From NCBI GenBank assembly GCA_034401135.1, contig JAWZSP010000004.1, forward strand, positions 3,658,001 to 3,722,000: 64,000 nucleotides of DNA. Direction: 5' to 3'. The stretch comes from Volutella citrinella. Taxonomy: Eukaryota; Ascomycota; Sordariomycetes; Hypocreales; Nectriaceae. The notes under the pieces are model-generated. The model was given only the letters and a program-made list of their open reading frames with translations, was not told the origin of the DNA and ran no database searches. This document shows, piece by piece, positions 1 to 12,107 of this stretch. Position 1 is the stretch's first letter, and every line of letters starts with the position of its first letter. The translations under genes were made by a program, and so were the position numbers.

Positions 1-1454
1 ATTTTCACAAAAGTACATGACACACCATTGGCGTTTAATTTGTTAGAGGGCAGGTGTGGTTCGACTAGACTTGATTGATGATGACTCGCCACCAAGTGCG
101 CGTCTGGATCACGGTTTGCGTGCGTCTCCGGTTTGGAGCGTATCATTTGACGGCATCTTTCGGTTTTGCTTTTGCTTTTGACAACGTTGCTCGAGGAAGT
201 GGTTTTTAGATTGACATTGGTCTGGGGATGACAAAATTTGACAGTTTTGATAGTCGATCCAGGCCTGAGGGCGAGAAGCCACCAATATCAGGTCTGCTGG
301 AGGATTCGAGGCCTGAGAGCCGATGAGAATCCGAGGTCGCTTGAACACGGCTAGCACACTCAATTGGGGTGCTCGACGTGGTCCTTCTGTCGACAGACAA
401 TTTATAGATTTACGTATGCATAAACAAATCAGGTCCATAATTACGATGTGTTTGCCTCGATCGATACCTGTGCATCTGTCAATGTAGGCTGAGAATACTG
501 GAATACTGGCGCAACCTCAACCTCCTATTCACATATGAGCCTAGCTTGCCATTCCCAGCCGGCGCATTCTAGACATGCCCGTCTGGAGTCTCATTGGGGA
601 CTTGTACTCTCTGCTTGATTGTTATATCACGGAGTCTTGGGTGGTGTTGTTCCTACTTCCCCCTTCCGGTTCGGAGACGGACTTGGGGACGATGTTATCT
701 CCGAGCAAGGGATGAGCAAGGTACAGTCACTCCGCAGCCGGCTGTAGGTTTTTGCTGTTCAATCTAGGCCCCTTCATTCTGGTGGGCGAAGACGCCTTAT
801 GTGACGACGGGGTGTCAGTCCGGATGATGGTGTTGTGTTGAACAGCACATCATGGCAAACAAGATCCCTGGGATCACTGGCATATTGGTGAAGTGAAGAG
901 CAACTCAGCCTCTGGCTGGCCTTGTGGAAAGACGGACGGCGAGCTGAAGGCTAGAGACCAAGAGAACGCACCTCTCAGGGGGAGTACGGCCTGTGAAGGA
1001 TGCTGATCCGCGTTACTTGTCGATCCCCTCCTCGCGCATCACTTCCGTGTTTAGGAGACGCGATTGAAATTCACGAAGAGCACCTGGAGCACCAGGCTCC
1101 CTCTCCAGCGGCTCGGGCTTCCTCAACACCAGCTGCCACACGCGAAAGGGCCAAGAGGGATGAGCTGACTAGCTCACCCGTGGTGCTTACGTAGGTCGCG
1201 CGGCGCGCGGTGTGTCAACGAGTTGGCGGAGCAGACCGCCGGCCTCTCTTCCCTCACCCTCTCTGCCTTGCGTTCTAGAAGGGCCAATTGCCGACCAGAC
1301 GCCCGCTTGTTCCTCCCAAGTGCCCGGTTTGCGTACGGCATTCTCCGCACCGCCCTCTGGCTCTTCTTTTTTTAACAGCAAGATCGGCCGCTTGCTGAAG
1401 GAACAAGAGGGTGGCGATGTGCGATGCAGGCAAACATGAATACTACCCACTAGC

Positions 1455-1500
1455 TTTGTTTTTTTGTTTTATTTTTATTTTTATTTTTATTTTTTATTTG
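1455..1500. repeat. T-rich (ATTTTT)n low-complexity tract
   Basis: A run of T with A or G every five to seven bases forms a short ATTTTT-type microsatellite of about 45 bases. It is not in a gene. Confidence 0.85.
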
Positions 1501-1889
1501 GGGGCCTCACCGGGCAGAGTCATGCGCCCGGGCAGGCATTGGATCCCAGGGCCAGCCACCGGGAACAGCCTCTGAAAAGAGGCAATGTTGCAGAGTCGTT
1601 GATGAAGCCCCTGACATGCAGAGAGCTCTCAAGCAGCGCCCGCGCATCTCGCAGAGGTGGACACGCCATTGTAGGAGGGGGAAATGATGGAAAGGCTTCC
1701 TCCACTCCACACAGAGGCCTGTCCACTTAGGGAGGGGGAGTGAGACGCGACAGCAGAGGACTGGACGGGATGTACCCAAATTGTCGTGGCATTTGGTAAG
1801 GCAAGGTCATCAATCCCCAGCCCCAGCCCCGGCCAAGCAAGCCCCAGGAGGTGGCATGTGTGCAGCAGCGTCGTAGTTAGTGTATTACC

Positions 1890-1926
1890 GGGGGAAGGGG
1901 ACCGGGGGGGAGGGGGGGGGAGGGGG
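1890..1926 (+). repeat. G-run cluster, candidate G-quadruplex
   Basis: Five G-runs of 4 to 9 bases (a leading run of 5, then 4, 7, 9 and 5) are separated by loops of only 1-3 bases. This fits the usual definition of a quadruplex-forming sequence on the plus strand. It lies in the gene-poor region and has no gene next to it. Confidence 0.6.
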
Positions 1927-2036
1927 CAGACCATCCAGATCGTGTGAACCCGCCCAAGCGCGTGTGTGCAGCAGCGCGCGCGTGTTTGTGCATTTGCAGG
2001 CAGTGTGCAGAAGGGGCAGACCAGGCACATCCAGGC

Positions 2037-2118
2037 GGGATGGGATGGATGGGATGGGATGAGAAAAGACAGGCAGGAATGTCGTCTCCTGCCCGTCCTG
2101 TCCTGTCCTGTCCTGTCC
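2037..2118. repeat. GGGAT and TCCTG pentanucleotide microsatellites
   Basis: A GGATGGGAT-type tract (about 2037-2060) is followed by four to five copies of TCCTG (about 2095-2118). Both are simple pentanucleotide repeats in non-coding DNA. Confidence 0.8.
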
Positions 2119-2713
2119 ACGGCCATTAGCAGCACCACGAGTGGTTGTCCCCCATCCATCTACATCTTACCCATGAGTAATTACCTCCGTCCATCTATCT
2201 GATGCCATAGCCCGCTGAAACGTCAAGCACCACCGACCCGTGCGGGCGGTAAGGAGCAGCGTAGCCTGAATCCGACGCCATCATCTCTCAGCCCCCAGCC
2301 AGCCCAGCCACTGAGGATTAATAATCCACCACTGGGTCGCTAGGGCGGACATAGGGAAGCAGCTCCTCCTGTTGCCGTGATTATGATTTCCGTGACCAAG
2401 ATTGGCGCCTGTCCAGCCAAGAGAGGGTCTGAAACGGGGCACGAGAGAGGCAAAGAAAGCGGAGGGTTGGTGTTTTCCCCCTCGGTACCGAGCCAGTTCC
2501 GTCCTGCTCCGTGCGTGCGAGTGGCATGCCGCGATGCCAAGTCGGGCGCGTCTGTGGTTGATGCTCCCTCCTTGCTGACACTGGCTGGTGCTCATCCCAG
2601 GAGCAATATGGGCAAGGGGGGGGGGGGCAGGAAGTCCATCAGTCAGTCAGTCACTCTGAGTCAACCTTGCCACTTTGGGGGCGAGCCGCTCTCTTACCTG
2701 CCAGTGTTCAGCC

Positions 2714-2733
2714 CAGCCAGCCAGCCAGCCAGC
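2714..2733. repeat. (CAGC)5 microsatellite
   Basis: Five exact copies of CAGC in tandem in non-coding DNA. Confidence 0.85.
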
Positions 2734-5700
2734 AGTTGGCCAGCAAGCCAAGCACGTCGGCTAGTCCCCAACTGAGACAAACAGACCCAACAGCCACTTG
2801 CCACGGCGCCGGCATTTCGGTCATGGCTTCTTGTCGGCTTCCAATCTGCACCTGGCAGTTGCAGAATCGTTTCCGGAGACGTCTTCATTAATTAGCCACG
2901 ATACGGAAGACGACTCAAGGCGCCGGAATTTCAGCCCAATTTGTCGCCCTCGCCGTGAAATCTTCATCCCCTCCCCGCCAGCCGCATCTGGGCTTGACCC
3001 GCCTCCCCGACAGGACAGAGGATACGGGCCCTTTCTCAGTTTCCACACGCCCTGTTGCAAGGTTTCTTGACTCAGCAGAGGCATTCTTACCAAGGGACAA
3101 GGACGTCAAAGCCTCTCAATCTCAGGCCTAGTATGCGTCAAAACACCCACCCCCCGAACGCGAGAAATAACCGGATGGTGTGCGCAGCCGAGCCGCGATA
3201 GCCAGCCGAGAGCCACGCCCGCCACGACGCACCAGCTTGCCATGCTGGATCGGTACTGTGCGTGTTGTAATGCTGCTCACTCTCTTCTCATGAACCATCA
3301 CGGTGGCGCTAAGGGGACCACCTGGTTGCTGCGGTTCCGTGCCCTAGCAAGGCCCACCTCCTGAACAGAAGCCCCCTTGCACATGGGCCCAGCTCGGCCT
3401 CGTCCCCGACAAGAGCTTCTGTTGCGTGCGGTGTCTGGGGGAAGGGCGTCCGAGCGCGACCATTCACTGTTTTGCCTGTTCCAATAGTAATGTCTCATGG
3501 TCCCTGCCATGGAAGAAATCAGAGCGGACGATTCAGTGCTGGCCTGCTCCTTACGTCGGTGGCGGCCAGACATGCCGGGTTGCCACTGCCGACGGCATCT
3601 CTCACTCGAGTCACTCCTCAGCTCTTGTCCCATGTTCCCGTTTCGTCCAGTTGCTTTACGACCCTTGAGAGCAGTGATCCGTGAAAGGCACGCAGACCCC
3701 TCCGCGGTAGTATTGATGATGACGCACAATTTAATGCCCAGCCTTGTGTCGTGACAAGGATCGATCCCAATGGCCGGATACGCGGATGAGAGGTATTACT
3801 GCATTGCCCAGCTCGTTGGCCTTTGTCTCAAAGTCGACAGGCATCAATTGCTCCTGACAAGATTCAACCATTGGCTTTGGGTGGGCGTTGCAAGGCTCTC
3901 TTCGGGGCTGAAAATCCTCCACGGGGGACGCCTGACCCCTTCACATTGGCCCAGAGGCCCAGCAAACATGGCATTTTCAGGGGTCCTGTGGTGTTTTCGT
4001 AATCAATTGACCGTTTCAGCCATACCGTACTGCAAACTCGAGACCCAATCCAGGCCAAAGAGGTTGTTGGGTTGGGAGAGTGCCGGCTTCCACACCCCCT
4101 CTTGGGCCCACGATGAACAGCCGCCGGATGTCGACCCAGCCCATCCATCCGTTCAAGAGATAACAACAAATGGGGTAAATAGCGGCGATGGTGCTATTGT
4201 GTCCTGCCTCTGTTCATCGCGGTAATTATCATGTCGGGCATGGGCCGGTTACAATCTCCGTTCTGAGATTATTTCTTGGAGCCAACCTTCCGGCCTGAAT
4301 ACCAAGCTGGGTGGGAAGAACCAACCACGACTCCGAGGAGTTGGGTCTCGTCCGGGCCATCCTCATCCGAACGCGCTAGCGAGCTGAGTATTTGGGCTCC
4401 TCTGCCCACCCACCGTCTTGCAGATCGCTAGCGCGCCTCCACCCACCAAGATCTGGATTTCTCGACATTTTGTGGAGTCCACCATAGAACCTGAGGTATT
4501 CAGATTAGTCCGCAGATCAACAGGTGACTGATCACCGAAAATCCTGCGTCTGCCAGCTGGCCAGCCCTCGCTCAGGCCCACCAAGACAGACACAGGGGAA
4601 AAAAAGCCCAACCTCTGGGCAAGGCGAGGCCACCCGTTTGCAATTCCGTCGGGAGTGGCTCTCGACCATGTGAGGAGACGTGGTGATGCTAGATCACACC
4701 GTTCTCGCTATCGGTTAGTCCAGCCGTTTCTGGGGTCAGAACTCCGTCGACGCAGACTAAAGTTGACTGCCGACAATGATCAGAGCCCATGGCTTGCCGT
4801 AGTCCCACACGTTCCTGGATGCGAGTGACATTTGGTGTCTTCTGGTTTGAGCTTGAGTCCGTGCTAGAGTGCTGGGAGCTAAGGCCAGCGCACGAAACGA
4901 CGCTAACCCGTCTGTCCACCATGGCCACAGATCTCTTGGACAGATGGGACAGTTGGACCCTAATGGACCCTGCCATAGTATGGGGAGAAGTTGTGCTTAG
5001 TCGCATGGAGAAGATCGATTTGGCTATTGTCGAGGGCCCAAGAGTTTAGGGTGACGATGGGGCGGGCGCTCTGGGCCCTCGCCAACAAGGAGGTTAAACA
5101 ATCCAGCCGCTGTCCATGCCTCTGGGTTGATTCCAATGACAATCAAGCTGGAGTAATTAACGGAGTGTGCTTGCGCTTCCGGTTTCTACTCCGAGGTCAG
5201 CACAAGGCGCCAAAAGTAATTGGCCAGGCCCAGAGGGTTTATTAATGGGCAGCACTCTTTGATCAATCTCTCATGGCATGGTGGCTGCTTTTGGAAATAT
5301 ATAACGGAAATGGGGTGCTGTCGGCTTCACGGCTCTGAGTGCCAAGCATCCTGTCCTCAGCTAGGGTCAATGCGAAATAGTTAAAAAATTGTTGAACCAT
5401 TTGGGCTTGACGAACTTCCGCTTCTGGGGACAAATCAAATACCCTGTTTGCCAACCTCTCATCCGTGGCATACGTATTTCTCATCGGTCGTTGTTCATCA
5501 TCTACGGGGCAAAGCATTTGAATGCCTGCTCCTCATCACGATGCGTAAAGCCATACGCTAGTCAAATTTGGTCTTGGGGGGACAAAAGATGGAGCCTCTC
5601 CCTCCATGCTTTGTCGTCTAGGGGCATGGGGGCTGGGCTGGGCCTAGAAGAAATGAATTCCTAGGCCCACGCCCTCCCCCCTAGGCAATGCCATGATGCG

Positions 5701-8700
5701 GTTTATCTGTTTGCGGTTAGCAGAAAGTAACGGGCCACAACGCGCCCAGGACATTGGTTCCCAAGGGGCTGGGCAGGCTTTCTGCCTCAGGCGTTCGCAC
5801 GCAGTTTGCTTCGAGATCGAATGCAGACATGATGGGAGTCCGGGATAAATGCCTTGTAAGATATTTTGGATGAGGCCAATGGTTGAGGAGACTGTAGCTT
5901 TTGATTTGGACAGTGGCTCTCCAATGGTGTTTTTGGAACTCCGGCCTCACTTTTGCGACTTGTCAAAATGATATCGAAGTCTGATTCAACAGCAGCAGCA
6001 TCAGGCGACGCCTCGACCCTCTCACAGTGCGATAACACTGTAAAATTAATTGCCTTCACCCAGCAAAGCAACCAGGCCCCCCTGCGAAAGTAGCATGGTG
6101 TGCGCAGCACATAATGCTCTCCCCAGCAGTCCGTGCCCTGCCATACGGCCCCCATGACCATTAGAGGATCCATCTACCGCAGGTTGCCATTACCGTACAT
6201 CGGCGTTTTAGCGGGCCCAAGGTTAAGATTGGGAGGTCACTTGGGAGAGCGGTCAAGGGCATCCAGTATGTCGTTTGTGAGAGAAGAAAAAGGGCTCTAG
6301 CCATGGATAAACAGGCAGGAATGGCCTGCAATCAGTGCCTAAATTTGGTGAAATAGTTTTGGGAAGTCCCTTGCTTGAGACCCCCGCCTGAGACACCTGG
6401 ATGAAACCTGCCTGAGAGCCAGCCCGGGACAGTCGCTGGTGAGTAGCCGCGATGGCCGTGTAGAGATTTGAGGGTTTTTGGGTTCCGAAACTGCCAGCGT
6501 CCGCAATCTGAGTTTCTGAGTTCGAAGATTAGCGCCCCATGGAAGGTCGTGGCACTGACCGAAAAGCAGTGTCCACAAGCGAGTCAGGGCATGCCTGTGT
6601 GCCATGGCAGGATCCAATGCCTCGTGGAGCCTGACGTCTTCCGTGGAGATGGGTTCAAGTGATTTGACAGGGGACTTGACCCTCTTGTGGGCCAAGGTTT
6701 TGAGGGCCTTTGCCCACCATTCTCCACTTTGCTGAAAATGCTGAACAGAGAATGTCGTCGCTGAAGGGCACAGTATACACCAGGTCGGAATGCTGTGGTT
6801 GCTCGTAATCAGCGGAAGGAGGATGTCGAAGGATAAAGTGTCCTCCTGCGGAGGAGGGGAAGGCAGTTTCTTGCACTGTGTCTGTGTGGCCTCAATGCCT
6901 TTGGATCGATCAATCGTCGTATTGCACCACGCAATGACCAACTCTTGACATGTTTCCCTCAACGTCATTCATGGGGGAAGCACGGACCGGCAGGGGGATG
7001 GCGTGCCATTCAACAACCAACAAAGCGAACGCACGAAGTTGGCGTCCCTGGGCGTGCGGAATCATTTGCATGCGCCGAATACGGCCGTCCCGGCTACGGT
7101 TGTGGGAGGCTCTCGCCACGGCATGGGGAAAGAGTCATGAGCAATGCCATCTGTGTTGTTTGCTATTGTGCGTTGTGATAGGAGCAGTGGTGGTGGTGGT
7201 CCATTCATGGGCTGTGGGTAGGGTTACCCATTTGGTCAAGTTGCGTAAGGGCAAGCCACATGCCTGTGAGGGGGCTAGCGCCAGCATAGGCCGCGCATCA
7301 GTGGACACTCCACGTGAGCACGGCACGATTGTGAGATTATCCAAGGGTGCCGGCTTGTGCGACTCAAGCCCGCAAAGTCGAGCCAACACGTGGTGCGCTC
7401 TGGGGGAGCTTCCATTCGATTGTGCAACCGGGGACGGCATAATGTTGCATCCACTGGAACTACGGGCAGGTGGAAAAAGACTGTGGCCTGGACTGCGACC
7501 TGGACTGGGGAAGTAAGTCGGCCCAAGCAGCAGCAGGTCGGGCTGGTCTGGTGACCAGTGGGCACTGGATGATACCCTCTGCCAGGATGAGGTCGATGGG
7601 CGAAGAGGCCCGATTCAACCCCCCTGTTGGATTGCCATCCATTCTGATCCTTGTTGCCGCCCAATGTAGCCGGTACTTGTGGGTCAATCCTGGTAACGTG
7701 TAGGCGGTCAGACCGCGCGGTTGCTGCCCCAGTGCCGTGGGAGGATTGTGATGATTTGCCCAGACGCGATGTTGCATTGCTGTGAAGCCTGAAGCAGACG
7801 CCGCCAGCGAAATCCTTGCGCGCAGTTCTCCATGCTTTTTGTGGGCAAACGGGGTAGTTGCGGTGCCTGGCTAGCCCACCAACAAGATGGGCCGGCTGTG
7901 CCCCTTTGGGGCATTGAAGCATTTTAGTTCATCCCAGAGGTTCGGTTCGCTTGAGATCTTGCGCCCTAAGTCTCCATTGACAGATCAGTTGACAAGGACG
8001 GCATTAGGTGTGCCAGGGTTTTGGGAACAAACAGAAAAAAACTGGCCCGTTCTTGCAGTGCGCGCGGTGTAACAATCACGCGGGCGTCTGACCCGTCACG
8101 AGTAAGTCGACGGGGACAGTATTGAAATGATGGGAAGGGGGGAGAGGGGAGGGCCATCCATTGAGGCCAAAGGGTACAGTACCAGGACGGGTAACAGTGC
8201 ACCCCTGAGCCGGTCGCAGCTTCCAGGTGTTAGAATGTCAGCTCAAGCTTGGTGCTACTCTATGGAGTCCAGCACTTTCCTTGACAGAAGGAAGCGTCTG
8301 CTCCTTCCACAGGGATCTCAGCAAGATAAGAGTGAAGAAAACGAGCAAGGCGCCGAGAATGGACAAGGTCGGCAACGTACGGACTACCCCACGACGATGA
8401 GGGGCCTTTACTCGGCACTTCCCGTGTGACGACTTTGCGTAGCACAATGAATAATTTAATGTACGTCGACCCAGGGCTGCGGTTGTCGGCGCAGTATCCG
8501 GCTTCAGCTAGAGAGGAAAGAAGAATGGCCGAAGAGAAAAAAGAAGCGGACTGCATTGATCAATTTCGTCTCGCATCACACAAGGGTCGGTTGTTGGGAC
8601 CAAGAAAAAGCAAGACATTGCGCAACCAACCTAAACAGCAACCACTGCCCACCAAGGCCTCTGTAGTACGCCAAGCACTAGCATCATGCAGCATTGAGTT

Positions 8701-10708
8701 GGACAACATGGACTGGGGCCAGAAAGTCTCCGTCAAGGTGTGCTCTGTACGCAGGCTTTTTTTTTTTTGCCCTTCGTAGTCAGCTCAGGCCACGTACTGG
8801 ACTTCGACAGCGGGAATTGTTTCTTTCTTTTGCACTCTCGACAGTTGATGAATCTGGGGAGGCAATTGGTTTCACGGTGGCCTCTCGACTCTGTGCAACA
8901 CTCCTTTCTGTGCACAACTACTCGTACTGACAACAATGCAGAGCTGGGTCCAACTAACTACGTGCATTCAAGTCGAAAAATGATGCAGGCAGGTCGCCTG
9001 TTAGGCCCGGCAACCAACGCCAACCCCGGATTGGCACCATGATCCATCGCCCAAACGAAAGACAGCACTGGTGCTGACCCGTCAGCCGACATAATGGCGT
9101 GGAATCCGGTTGCATTTCCCGGGACGCGATCTACTAATTACTGCCTCTACAGTCTACGACCAAGCACGCCAGGACGCGGTAGTAGGGCTGAGCAGGTAGG
9201 GGCCGAGACGGGATCCTCGTCAAGGTTCCAAGACGGCGCCGGGCCTAAGAAGCCTGGGAGGGATATGCACGTCAATTCGTCTCGATAGTCGATACCACGG
9301 GCGCACATACAAATTAGCATCGAGCCGGCTCAGGCACAGGCTGGCTTGGGTCCGCTGCGAGCGTTCGTTACACAGTCGAGCCACGGAGAATATTCGCATC
9401 GCCTCAACGAGCCTGGTTCACGCGCGACTGTGACTAGCGCTTGGCAGGAACCACAACACCGGGCTCTCCCACACCCTCGCGGTCTCGCCGCCACCGTCTG
9501 AGGGCCTCGACATGCCTCCTCCAGACCCGTATCATGACCCGAGTCAGTGACGGTCACCAGGCGACTGTTGCCAATCTCACTCTCGTACTTTGGGGCGGGT
9601 ATCTGGTACGTCTGTCCGCGGCAAGCCGGGCGCCCGATGCCCATTCTACACCAGAAGGCGTCGCCGCCAGCGGCCTTTGATTTGAGAGAAGGATAATCGG
9701 CACCCTAACCCCTCTTTGGCGAACTGGGGTGCTGGGGCCAAAACCTCCAGCTCTGCCCGACCAGGTATCCTGGAAGCTGCCCCCCCTGACGGTGGAACCC
9801 GCCTCTGGTGTCTCTCAATGGGCTCCCAGCCAGGAAAAGGCCGCAGATCTGCTGCCGTAGTTCGGGGCATCCCACCCGCGCACTGTGCAAGGTGGGAGGG
9901 CCGTCTCCTTCGCAGTGGCCATTCCGTGGCCCCGTCAGTACACACCTCGTTCGCCGCTGCTGGCTGGGTTGCGTCCACCCCAACCTCAGCTCCGGCGTCC
10001 AGCTTTCGCACTGGTGGGCCAACTGGGATGGATGTGCAGAGTGGGTGGTGCATCACACCCCCCTCCAAGAAGCAAGCATTAGTAGAGGGCAGCATCAGCA
10101 GCAGAGGCGGGAGCAGGAGTTGGAGTGGGAGCAGCACCACGGCGTTAGAGAGTGACGAGGGAGAGAAGGGAGAAGGTGACGGAGGCGCGCAGTGCAGCAG
10201 CAGCAGCAGGCCCCCCATTGCTATTCTCGCCCATCGCAAGGCCACCACGTACAGAGGAGACACAGACACAACGGACATACGCAGCAGGGCGCGCGTGGCG
10301 GCCGCCCACCCCGGTCCACTTCCCGGTCCACACACCTTCACCAGTCCGCCGGTGTTGTGATACGGACGTCGCGAGGTCTCTGGGCCTGTCAAAGTCGTCA
10401 ACCGCATCCAGAGATTTCGACGAGGCTCGCCGAAACGGGACAACTGACACCGCAGGCAAAGCAACACGGGACTTCACGCAGCCATTACATCAGATGACGA
10501 CCGTGGACTGGCACACTCCGCAATCGCCACATTTCCCATCACCCAAGAACGCGCCCCCCCCCTCCGCCACAATTTTCTAGTCTGCTGAACCCGGCCAGGG
10601 GAGAGAGGACCGCGCAGAAGGTTGGCAGGGGACAGGGTTTCCCGCTCGTCGCCTGCTGCAGTCAAATTTATTGTACCAGAAAAGCGAAGTCACCAACCAC
10701 ACGGCCCT

Positions 10709-10880
10709 CCCGCCTCTTCCACCTCCACTTTCTTCTTCACTATACACCTGCGTACCTACCTGCCTGCCTTGCTGCTGCCTTCGTCTGCCTCGTTTGGATT
10801 TTTTCCCTCTCCCCCTCCCTCCTCCTCCCTCTTTCTCCTCCGCCTCCCACCACATCCACCCATCCACCCTTCCACACCCC
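10709..10880 (+). promoter_or_regulatory. CT-rich core-promoter-like tract
   Basis: About 170 bases are dominated by C and T on the plus strand, with CTTCC, CTCC and CCTCC runs. Such CT blocks commonly lie just upstream of transcription starts in filamentous ascomycetes. It precedes CON7 by 1.2 kb. Confidence 0.45.
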
Positions 10881-11462
10881 GGGGGACTTGTTCTCGCGTA
10901 ATTGCTCGCCGCTTTCGCTCGAGGCACGAGTCAGCAGCAGATCCGGCAACCAGCCAACGTGGGGTATCTTCGGCAGAACGATCGACCACGCCCCCCTAAG
11001 GCGGAGCTCGGAGCTGGTGAACTAGGAAGTCCACCTAATACACTAGTATCTCTGCGCTTCTGCGTCCAGCACAGTATCGGGCAAGTTTTGCCTGTCGGCC
11101 TGCGCTTCCACGGAAAATACCCCGACCTTCGTACACCCCCTTGGGCCAACCAAGTGCTACCGCGCTATACCGCTGCCTCGATAAGCGCAGAGTTCCACCG
11201 CCCACTGCGCTCGGCTGGGACCCCCCAGCACGCCCACCTCTCCAGTCAAAAGTGAGGGAACACCGGAGTCGTCGTCCTCGCCAGGGTTGCTGAACTGGTG
11301 GTCGATTACTGACCCAGCAGCCCATACAGTCGGTCCCACCTCGCATCGAGTACGCCAGTACCGTAGTACATAGTGCGGCACCCAGCCCAGCAAGAGCGAC
11401 GCGCTCCGCAGCTTGGCGCATCCTGTCCACCTCTCCGCCGTTGTTCACCTCGTCGAAGGCCC

Positions 11463-11469
11463 TATAAAA
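11463..11469 (+). promoter_or_regulatory. TATA-box-like TATAAAA upstream of CON7
   Basis: A consensus TATAAAA lies 640 bases before the CON7 start codon, in an otherwise C-rich region. It could place a transcription start near 11500. Confidence 0.4.
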
Positions 11470-12107
11470 TTCTTCGGTCCCGCACTCGGCCCTCGTCGTT
11501 CTCCGTCACCTTGGGAAGCTTTCTCGCCCAATCTCGGTCACAAACACACTTGCGCCTGCACGCACACCCCCCCCTTACGCTTGCCTTGAGTCGCTCAGAA
11601 GAGACAAGAGTCAGTGTATCGTGGCTAGATACACTTTAGCACCCCCCTTGCCATCTTGGCCTCTGGCGCTAGACTCTCTTGGACCTGGGATTCTCGGCAG
11701 AGCCCACACTTACCACTCCGATTCAATATCGCACTATATTAGTTCGCGCTCCCCAAGCAGTACCGTCGAATTTAGCCCCTCGACTTTTCTGTGATCGAGG
11801 ACGAGCGCACCCATCCTTGCTTAGCCCCCCCTCCACCCCCCAGCAGATCCGAGCCCAAGGACTCGGCCTAGCTCCTCACGCATCACACACTTGACCACAA
11901 ACTACCCTTGGGCTCACGAACGGCGCTGCTCTACTTCTGTTCCGCCGCCAACAACATATACCATCGCGCGCCGCCGCAAGTCTGTTCGCAAGCGTTCAGC
12001 CATCATCCTTTTCCTCCCCCTGCTCCCGGATAACGGCCAACCTACGCGGGTCTGGAAGCTAAACCTGGCCGGCCTTCGCTCTACCACCTGTCTTCTGGAG
12101 TTGTAGC

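Larger units (their letters stand above)
1..10496. other. gene-poor region, no supported coding gene
   Basis: About 10.5 kb in which I see no gene I can support. The open frames (the longest about 210-270 codons, on the minus strand near 6339-6968, 7275-7922 and 9646-10467) show no recognisable domain, no consistent exon chain and low-complexity composition, as expected from G+C-rich non-coding DNA. The stretch contains simple repeats (listed separately) and no clear transposase, reverse transcriptase or terminal repeats. It could hold distal regulatory DNA for CON7 or non-coding transcripts; the sequence alone does not show this. Confidence 0.6.
10497..12107 (+). promoter_or_regulatory. CON7 promoter and ATG-free transcript leader
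   Basis: Reading every line of this interval, no ATG occurs on the plus strand between the one at 10494 and the CON7 start at 12108. CAT (ATG on the minus strand) is frequent, so the bias is strand-specific. It contains a long pyrimidine-rich tract (10709-10880), which in filamentous fungi often marks a core promoter, and a TATAAAA at 11463-11469. I infer a long 5' leader kept free of upstream start codons. The transcription start could be near 10.5-10.9 kb or just after the TATA-like element. Confidence 0.55.

Noticed and set aside
9646..10467. 273-codon minus-strand open frame
   Set aside because: Low-complexity Leu/Pro/Ser composition from simple repeats, no domain, no conserved-looking exon chain.
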